From Caenicola sp034331105 (GTDB taxonomy: Bacteria > Synergistota > Synergistia > Synergistales > Synergistaceae), in assembly GCA_034331105.1 (NCBI GenBank), contig JAXQGB010000002.1:1-19640 (forward strand): a stretch of 19,640 bases of DNA, given 5' to 3'. How positions within the stretch are numbered: position 1 is the first letter of the stretch; the number at the start of each line of letters is the position of its first letter. Position numbers and translations under genes: made by a program. Positions 14,187 through 19,640 of the stretch are shown in pieces. Below the pieces are notes generated by a model, which searched no databases, had not been told where the DNA came from, and saw only the letters and a program-made list of their open reading frames with translations.

Positions 14187-15433
14187 AAAACGAGTTTAGG
14201 ATTGCTGACATGAGCCTGGCTCCGGAAGGACACAGAAGGATAGAGTGGGCATGGGAGTATATGCCTGTGCTAAGGCTTATTTCGGAGAGGGAAGAAAAAT
14301 ACAGGCCGCTTGACGGGCTTGTGATAGGATGCTGCCTGCATCTGGAGGCTAAGACTGCCTGTCTTTTAAAAGTAATGAACAAACTTGGAGCTACTGTTGC
14401 AGTAGCCGGAAGCAATCCTCTTTCAACACAGGACACGATCTGCGCGGCCCTGGCTGAGGAAGGAATACATGTATTCAGCCGCAGAGGCATGACTCCTCAG
14501 GAATACTCCGAAAATATAGAGGAAATGCTCAAATGGGATCCTCAGATAATAATTGATGACGGCGGCGACGTCGTTTCGATGATAATAGACAAGAGAAGGG
14601 ACCTCATCCCAAACCTGCTTGGCGGATGTGAAGAGACCACTACCGGGATAAAGCGCCTTAAAGCCATGCATTGTGAAGGAGTATTGCCCTTCCCGATGCT
14701 GGCAGTAAATGATGCTCAGAGCAAATATCTTTTCGACAACAGGTACGGAACAGGGCAGTCTGTCTGGGACGCGATCCTCAGGACCACCAACCTTATCGTG
14801 GCAGGCAAGAATGTTGTCATTGCCGGTTACGGCTGGTGCGGAAAGGGAGCTGCAAAGAGAGCTGCAGGCCTCGGGGCAAGGGTCATAGTGGTCGAGGTAG
14901 ATCCCCACAGGGCACTTGAGGCACTTATGGATGGCTTTGATGTAATGGATATGCTTGAAGCATCAAAGATCGGGGATGTCTTCATTACAGTCACAGGCAA
15001 CACAAAAGTCATTCGCAAAGAACACTTTATGCGCATGAAAGACGGAGTGCTCCTCTGCAATGCGGGCCATTTTGACGTGGAGGTCTGCATCCCTGATCTT
15101 GCTGAACTCGCTGTTGACGTGAAGGCATCGCGTGACAATATACAGACTTACATCCTTCCTGTCGGACGGAGGATACACCTTCTCGGCGAAGGAAGGCTGG
15201 TCAACCTGGCTGCAGGAGACGGGCATCCTGTCGAAATAATGGATCTGAGCTTTGCAATGCAGCTCCTCTCTTGCCTGTATATAAGCTGCAACAAACTGGG
15301 TCCGGGCCTATACAACGTACCGGCTGAGCTTGACAAGAGGGTGGCCGAGCTGAAACTTGAATCACTCGGCATAAGTATAGAACAGCTTACACAGGAGCAA
15401 AAGGAATACCTTGCAGCATGGAGAGAGGTTTAA
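14183..15433 (+). CDS. ahcY: AhcY-family hydrolase: adenosyl- or S-inosylhomocysteinase
   Basis: A 416-residue NAD-dependent hydrolase of the short (Thermotoga/archaeal) AhcY type. Seen: SNPLSTQD, DDGGD, EETTTG, the catalytic Lys/Asp in NDAQSKYLFDN, Rossmann loop GYGWCGKG, HFDVE, and EGRLVNLAAGDGHP. The C-terminal Lys/Tyr tail of long AhcY proteins is absent. In the base-binding segment, human HMTVET (His55, Thr57, Glu59) reads H53-L-E55-A-K57-T; the Lys in place of Gln/Glu suggests binding of a 6-oxo purine, as in Methanocaldococcus S-inosylhomocysteine hydrolase (inference). Either reaction releases homocysteine for methionine recycling. GTG 14183 follows AAGGAGG by 7 bases. The downstream deaminase gene overlaps the stop (TAATG), which fits a SAH to S-inosylhomocysteine to inosine route. 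Confidence 0.93.
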   Translation: MKNEFRIADMSLAPEGHRRIEWAWEYMPVLRLISEREEKYRPLDGLVIGCCLHLEAKTACLLKVMNKLGATVAVAGSNPLSTQDTICAALAEEGIHVFSRRGMTPQEYSENIEEMLKWDPQIIIDDGGDVVSMIIDKRRDLIPNLLGGCEETTTGIKRLKAMHCEGVLPFPMLAVNDAQSKYLFDNRYGTGQSVWDAILRTTNLIVAGKNVVIAGYGWCGKGAAKRAAGLGARVIVVEVDPHRALEALMDGFDVMDMLEASKIGDVFITVTGNTKVIRKEHFMRMKDGVLLCNAGHFDVEVCIPDLAELAVDVKASRDNIQTYILPVGRRIHLLGEGRLVNLAAGDGHPVEIMDLSFAMQLLSCLYISCNKLGPGLYNVPAELDKRVAELKLESLGISIEQLTQEQKEYLAAWREV

Positions 15434-16713
15434 TGAAACAGCAATACAGAAATGTCGTTGTCTGGGACTCTGAGAGCTCTTCAGCCAAGCTGTGCGATGT
15501 GGCGACCGAAGGCGACAGAATATTCTCCATCCTCCCGGCCGGAGCTCTCAGTTCAGGATGTGCATACGAGGGGAGAGGCAAAACTGCTCTGATCCCCGGT
15601 TTTGTGAACGCACACGGGCATGCTGCAATGACTCTGCTGAGAGGACTTGGAGAAGAACTGCCTCTTATGGAGTGGCTTCAGAAACGCATCTGGCCGGTCG
15701 AAAACAACCTTGACGGGGATCTTGTCAAAGCAGGGACCGCACTGGGTATATTGGAAATGCTATCTACTGGTACCACATGTTTTGCAGATATGTACTTCTT
15801 CATGGACAAAGTTGCGGAGGCTGCACTCGAAAATGGCATGAGATGCGGACTTTCACGGGGCATAGTAGGTGACAGCGACAGGAGCAAGTTAAAAGAAAAC
15901 CTAAAGTTCGCAGAGGACTACAACGGCAGGGATGGGTTGATAAACGTCCAGCTTGGTCCGCACGCTCCATATACTGTTCCTTTCGACCTGATGACAGAGA
16001 TAGCAGGCACCGCGAAAGAGACAGGCCTGGGAGTACAGCTCCACTGGCTCGAAACGTCTTCTGAGTGGGGCATAAGCGGTATGGAAGGAAAAATGACCCC
16101 GGAGGAGTATCTTTCCGAAACAGGCATGATCGACGTGCCTAACCTCCTGCTGGCGCACTGTGTATGGGTGGAGAAGGGATCTGCAGCTTTCTATGCGAGG
16201 GACAACGTTACTTTCGCCCACAACCCCAAAAGCAATCTCAAACTGGGCAGTGGGATAGCCCCTCTTCCTGAATTCCTCAAATCCGGGATCAGGGTCGCTA
16301 TCGGTACTGACGGGGCGGCCAGCAACAACAGGCTGGACATTTGGGATGAACTTCGCTGTGCGGCACTGATCCACAAGGGCGTGACTAATGATCCTACCCT
16401 CGTGACATCTGCCGAGGTCCTTAAGATGGCTACGGTAAACGGAGCAAAGGCACTTGGATTCGGAGATACGGGACTTATCAAAGAGGGATACAAGGCAGAC
16501 ATGATACTTATTGACCTTGACCGGCCGCATTATGTTGGCTGGGACAATGATAATCTTCCAGGTTTTCTTGTTTACGCAGGATCTTCTTCAGATGTTAAGG
16601 CTACTGTTGTGGCAGGAAGAATGCTTTATGAAAACGGAACGTTCACAGAAACAGACAAAGACAGGGTAATTGCTGAAGCAAAATCGGCGCGCAGAAAACT
16701 TACCGGCCGCTGA
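15433..16713 (+). CDS. mtaD: MTA/SAH/5'-deoxyadenosine deaminase (MtaD/DadD-type amidohydrolase)
   Basis: A 426-residue metal-dependent amidohydrolase. It removes the 6-amino group of adenine in SAH, methylthioadenosine or 5'-deoxyadenosine. Metal and active-site features: PGFVNAHGHAAMTLLRG (HxH, with Gly where Thr is usual), TGTTCFADMYFF, GPHAPYT, the metal His plus Glu in LHWLETSSE, AHCVWV (Trp where many relatives have His), HNPKSNLKLGSGIAPL, and the metal Asp in GTDGAASNN. A composite beta-sandwich formed by both termini surrounds the barrel. ATG 15433 overlaps the ahcY-family stop (TAATG) and follows AGAGG; ATG 15418 is possible but less likely. True substrate preference among the three nucleosides cannot be read from sequence; chlorohydrolase-like relatives are the alternative. 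Confidence 0.88.
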   Translation: MKQQYRNVVVWDSESSSAKLCDVATEGDRIFSILPAGALSSGCAYEGRGKTALIPGFVNAHGHAAMTLLRGLGEELPLMEWLQKRIWPVENNLDGDLVKAGTALGILEMLSTGTTCFADMYFFMDKVAEAALENGMRCGLSRGIVGDSDRSKLKENLKFAEDYNGRDGLINVQLGPHAPYTVPFDLMTEIAGTAKETGLGVQLHWLETSSEWGISGMEGKMTPEEYLSETGMIDVPNLLLAHCVWVEKGSAAFYARDNVTFAHNPKSNLKLGSGIAPLPEFLKSGIRVAIGTDGAASNNRLDIWDELRCAALIHKGVTNDPTLVTSAEVLKMATVNGAKALGFGDTGLIKEGYKADMILIDLDRPHYVGWDNDNLPGFLVYAGSSSDVKATVVAGRMLYENGTFTETDKDRVIAEAKSARRKLTGR

Positions 16714-16738
16714 TATATCTATTGGACGGTCGTTTTTT
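16702..16738 (+). terminator. Probable intrinsic terminator after mtaD
   Basis: ACCGGCC (16702-16708) pairs with GGACGGT (16724-16730) with one internal mismatch, around a 15-base loop that includes the mtaD stop; six T residues follow at 16733-16738. The T-run supports a terminator although the stem is modest. Confidence 0.5.
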
Positions 16739-16742
16739 CTGA

Positions 16743-16776
16743 ACGTGGATCTGGCACAAACACCACAGATCCGCGT
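16743..16776 (+). other. Second hairpin in the mtaD-alaS gap
   Basis: ACGTGGATCTG and CAGATCCGCGT form an 11-pair stem (one T-G pair) with a 12-base loop, followed by AT-rich sequence with only a short T3. It may be a tandem terminator or part of an alaS leader. The remaining ~97 bases before alaS show no T-box motif. Confidence 0.45.
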
Positions 16777-16873
16777 ATAATTAATTGTTTGGTGCAAAAA
16801 TTACAAAGACCTTACCGCTTTTCTTATTTGGATGGAATACGACTTTGATCTTTTATTACAGGGGGCAGCTTAA

Positions 16874-19522
16874 ATGCAATACAGAAGCGGAAAAGAATTA
16901 AGGGAACTCTTTCTTTCATATTTCGAGGAAAAGGGATGCAAAAGGTACCGCAGTTTTTCACTGGTGCCTGATGATCCAACGTTGCTTTTTACAATTGCGG
17001 GAATGGTCCCGTTCAAACAATACTTCCTTGGACTGAAGACCCCTGAGGTGAAAAGAGCAACTACGGCACAGAAGTGCGTAAGGACCAACGACATTGAAAA
17101 TGTCGGACGCACTGCGAGGCACCACACATTTTTTGAGATGCTGGGAAACTTCAGTTTTGGAGATTACTTTAAAGAGGAAATTATCCCATGGGCGTGGGAA
17201 TTCCTTACTGAACGTGTGGGACTCGAACCGGACAGGCTTTATGCAACGATCTATCTTGACGATGATGAAGCACACGATATATGGCGCGACAAAGTGGGGC
17301 TTCCTGAAAACAGGATAGTACGCCTCGGAGCGGATGATAATTTCTGGGCTGCCGGACCTGTCGGTCCGTGCGGACCATGCTCTGAAATAATATACGACCA
17401 GGGACCTGAATTTTCGTGCGGAAAACCCACATGCACTGTGGGATGCGACTGTGACCGCTACCTGGAGATATGGAACCTCGTCTTCATGCAGTACAACAGA
17501 GATGAAGCAGGGAACCTCACTCCTCTCCCCAACAAGAACATCGATACAGGAATGGGGCTTGAGAGACTTTCATCAGTCGTCCAGAGAGTGCCGAACGACT
17601 TCGAGACGGACCTTTTCCGTCCGATAATCGACAAGGCCTGCGAGCTTGGCGGGGTCAAATATGGAGAAGATCCTAAAAAAGATATGGCGGTAAAGGTTAT
17701 TTCAGACCATATAAGAGCATCAGCATTTATGATAGCAGATGGAATACTGCCCACAAACGATGGTGGAGGATATGTTCTTAGGCGCCTTATAAGAAGGAGC
17801 GCCCGCTACGGAAAACTGCTCGGAATTGACAGGCCCTTCCTCACCGAGCTTCTGCCCTCCGTTCGAAAATCGATCGGTGACGAATACACTGAACTCGTCG
17901 AACAGGCCTGTGCCATCGAGCAGATACTGAAGACAGAAGAGGAACGTTTTACAAAGACGCTTTCACAGGGAAGCGACCTTCTTGAATCAGAGATCAGGCA
18001 GCTTAAGAAGAACTCTCTCGGCACACTTCCCGGAAGCGTTGCTTTTGTCCTTTACGATACTTACGGATTCCCGCTTGAACTCACAGAAGAGATGTGCGAA
18101 GAAGAGGGCATCGGCGTTGATAAGGATGGTTTCAACAAAGCAATGGACGACCAGCGTGAACGTGCAAGGGCCTCAAGCAAACAGACCAGTTCAGTCATTT
18201 CTAAAAATGCATACACTGAATTGGCAGACAGATTGGGTCCAAGCAGTTTCTGTGGTTACGACCGAACTTCCGGTGAAGCTCAAGTTTTAGCGATAATTTT
18301 CGAAGGAAAAGAAAAGGATTCCATTTTGGAAGGTGAAAGCGCGGACATAGTTCTCACTGAGACGCCTTTCTACGGCGAAAAGGGCGGACAGGTCGGCGAC
18401 ACAGGCATTATTACAGCAGAAAATGTAATTTTCGAAGTAGAGGACACCATTTATCCTGTAAACGACCTCATAGTGCACAGAGGCAGGCTGCTTAAGGGAA
18501 ACATCAAAAAAAACCAGACAGTGACAGCTTCTATTGATACTGCAAGAAGAAAAAACATTCAGAGGCACCATACGGCGACACACCTTGTACACGAGGCCCT
18601 TTCCAAAGTCCTTGGACAGCATGTGAGGCAGGCCGGATCGATCGTGACGCCTACGTTCCTGCGTTTCGACTTCAACCATTTCGCCCCGCTTACGACCGAT
18701 CAGCTGCGGGAGATAGAATCGATCGTATATGAGCAGGTCCTCTCTGATCTGCCTGTGAACACCACTGTCATGCCGATCGAAGAAGCAAAAAAAACGGGTG
18801 CAAAGGCGCTCTTTGACGAAAAATACGGGGACGAGGTGAGGGTGCTCGAGATCCCCGGATACTCAACTGAACTCTGCGGCGGAACACATGTCAAGGCAAC
18901 AGGTGAGATCGGTGTGGTCAAGATAATACGCGAAGAGGGAATAGGCTCCGGAGTAAGGCGCATAAACGCAATAGCAGGACAGAACGCCCTGGCGGCTTTC
19001 CAGCGTTTCAGCTACCTCTCTGGAACTCTCATGTCAATGCTTGGCGAAGACATTGATTCGGTCCTCGGAAGAGTAGAAGATATTCTCGATGAAAAGAAGA
19101 TACTTGAGAGAAAAAACAAGGAACTGCAGGTAAAGGCAGCCATGTCCGATATTGAGGAGAGCATCAGACCTTGTGCCAGCGTCAACGGTGTAGACCTCAT
19201 AATGGAAAAGTTTGAAAATATGAACCCCGATCTTCTGAGGCAGGTCGGCGACAGGATAAAGCAGAAATATCCGGTCGCGGTGATACTGCTTGCAGGAATA
19301 GGGGAAGAAAAGCACGTTACGCTGACTTCCATGGCAAGTGAAGAGGCCGTGAGCAAGGGCATCAGAGCAGATGAGTTCCTGAAGGAGATAGCTGACCTTA
19401 TAGGCGGAAGAGGCGGAGGAAGACCCACTCTTGCGCAGGGAAGGGCTCCTGATGCCGGCAGGCTTAACGAGGCTATCATAAAGGCCCCTGAAATCTTTGC
19501 CAGACTTGCTGCAAAAGGCTGA
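16874..19522 (+). CDS. alaS: Alanyl-tRNA synthetase
   Basis: A complete 882-residue class II synthetase that charges tRNA-Ala and edits Ser/Gly mischarging. N-terminal catalytic domain: SFSLVPDDPTLLFTIAGMVPFK, RTARHHTFFEMLGNFSFGDYFK, GPVGPCGPCSEI, a Cys-rich loop (CGKPTCTVGCDCDRY) and GMGLERL. The editing domain has the zinc motif HHTATHLVHEAL and the distal CGGTHV; the C-terminal C-Ala domain ends GGRGGGRPTLAQG. AGGGGG lies 8 bases before ATG 16874. It is followed after 10 bases by ruvX, a common neighbour. The Cys-rich loop occurs in many bacterial AlaRS proteins and is not odd in itself. Confidence 0.97.
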   Translation: MQYRSGKELRELFLSYFEEKGCKRYRSFSLVPDDPTLLFTIAGMVPFKQYFLGLKTPEVKRATTAQKCVRTNDIENVGRTARHHTFFEMLGNFSFGDYFKEEIIPWAWEFLTERVGLEPDRLYATIYLDDDEAHDIWRDKVGLPENRIVRLGADDNFWAAGPVGPCGPCSEIIYDQGPEFSCGKPTCTVGCDCDRYLEIWNLVFMQYNRDEAGNLTPLPNKNIDTGMGLERLSSVVQRVPNDFETDLFRPIIDKACELGGVKYGEDPKKDMAVKVISDHIRASAFMIADGILPTNDGGGYVLRRLIRRSARYGKLLGIDRPFLTELLPSVRKSIGDEYTELVEQACAIEQILKTEEERFTKTLSQGSDLLESEIRQLKKNSLGTLPGSVAFVLYDTYGFPLELTEEMCEEEGIGVDKDGFNKAMDDQRERARASSKQTSSVISKNAYTELADRLGPSSFCGYDRTSGEAQVLAIIFEGKEKDSILEGESADIVLTETPFYGEKGGQVGDTGIITAENVIFEVEDTIYPVNDLIVHRGRLLKGNIKKNQTVTASIDTARRKNIQRHHTATHLVHEALSKVLGQHVRQAGSIVTPTFLRFDFNHFAPLTTDQLREIESIVYEQVLSDLPVNTTVMPIEEAKKTGAKALFDEKYGDEVRVLEIPGYSTELCGGTHVKATGEIGVVKIIREEGIGSGVRRINAIAGQNALAAFQRFSYLSGTLMSMLGEDIDSVLGRVEDILDEKKILERKNKELQVKAAMSDIEESIRPCASVNGVDLIMEKFENMNPDLLRQVGDRIKQKYPVAVILLAGIGEEKHVTLTSMASEEAVSKGIRADEFLKEIADLIGGRGGGRPTLAQGRAPDAGRLNEAIIKAPEIFARLAAKG

Positions 19523-19532
19523 GGCCGGCTGA

Positions 19533-19640
19533 TTGGATAGGATAGTCGCAGTAGATATTGGATCAGTAAGGGTCGGTGTCGCGGTAAGATACCGTCTCAG
19601 CTGTCAAGTATAAAAGTAAACTTTGTTTCTTGTCTTCCTA
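19533..19640 (+). pseudogene. ruvX: RuvX/YqgF 5' fragment, interrupted
   Basis: TTG 19533 opens MDRIVAVDIGSVRVGVAV, the RNase-H-like N-terminus of RuvX (YqgF), including the catalytic Asp in VDIGS; the family is involved in 16S rRNA 3'-end maturation. After codon 18 the frame no longer matches (SDPxG is expected) and it stops at 19611-19613, so the gene is broken or joined to other DNA from about 19587. Whether this is an insertion, a frameshift or an assembly end cannot be told here. TGAGG, 8 bases upstream, supports the start. Confidence 0.6.
19606..19618 (+). repeat. 13-base segment inverted with respect to the window start
   Basis: AAGTATAAAAGTA at the right end matches the reverse complement of bases 1-13 at 12 of 13 positions. 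Both copies lie beside broken genes. The sequence TGTCAAGTATAAAAG from 19602 has the general look of an IS21-type element tip (TG start, CAAGTA), but no transposase is present. Confidence 0.3.

Noticed and set aside
16752..16770. TGGCAC resembling the -24 element of a sigma-54 promoter
   Set aside because: No TGC element at the required spacing; the segment is part of a hairpin.
16814..16824. TACCGC stretch that resembles part of a T-box antiterminator before alaS
   Set aside because: The T-box core (GGUGGNACCGCG) and specifier stem are not present.
16828..16859. TTGGAT ... TATTAC as an alaS promoter
   Set aside because: The -10 match is poor and the transcript would start within the ribosome site.

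Overview
The window carries one strand of tightly packed, co-directional genes (all +), most of them joined by 1-4 base stop/start overlaps. It looks like ordinary chromosomal DNA of a diderm bacterium, most likely a member of the Synergistota. The basis is inference: a secretin-type type IV pilus system implies an outer membrane, while the efp / CD1247-like / Asp23 / nusB order is otherwise familiar from Firmicutes. Arginine codons are strongly biased to AGG/AGA, and TTG/GTG starts are common. No rRNA, tRNA, CRISPR array or intact mobile element is visible.

Region 1 (1-9042) is a type IV pilus / type II secretion-like assembly operon: pilM (5' end missing), pilN, pilO, a PilP-like gene, the secretin pilQ, the ATPases pilB and pilT, then three overlapping pseudopilin genes. 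The platform protein PilC, the prepilin peptidase and a major pilin are not in the window. Region 2 (9043-12887) is a housekeeping block: efp behind a plausible promoter, an acidic zinc-ribbon protein, an Asp23/Gls24 protein, a strong hairpin, an unrecognised two-TM protein, nusB and xseA. Region 3 (12990-16713) holds mtnA, an AhcY-family hydrolase and an MtaD/DadD-type deaminase. Together they suggest salvage of the nucleoside by-products of S-adenosylmethionine (SAH, methylthioadenosine, 5'-deoxyadenosine) by deamination first, with S-inosylhomocysteine as an intermediate. Region 4 (16714-19640) is a structured intergenic stretch, complete alaS, and the first codons of ruvX.

Both window ends cut genes (pilM and ruvX). 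The two ends share an imperfect 13-base inverted match, and the RuvX reading frame leaves the family pattern about 54 bases before the end. This may mark repeat or insertion-element tips, or assembly ends.

The most interesting material is the SAM by-product salvage cluster (with a Lys where canonical SAH hydrolases have Gln/Glu), the unrecognised membrane protein behind Asp23 in a diderm, two 28-codon small ORFs coupled to their neighbours, and the odd prepilin cleavage sites.
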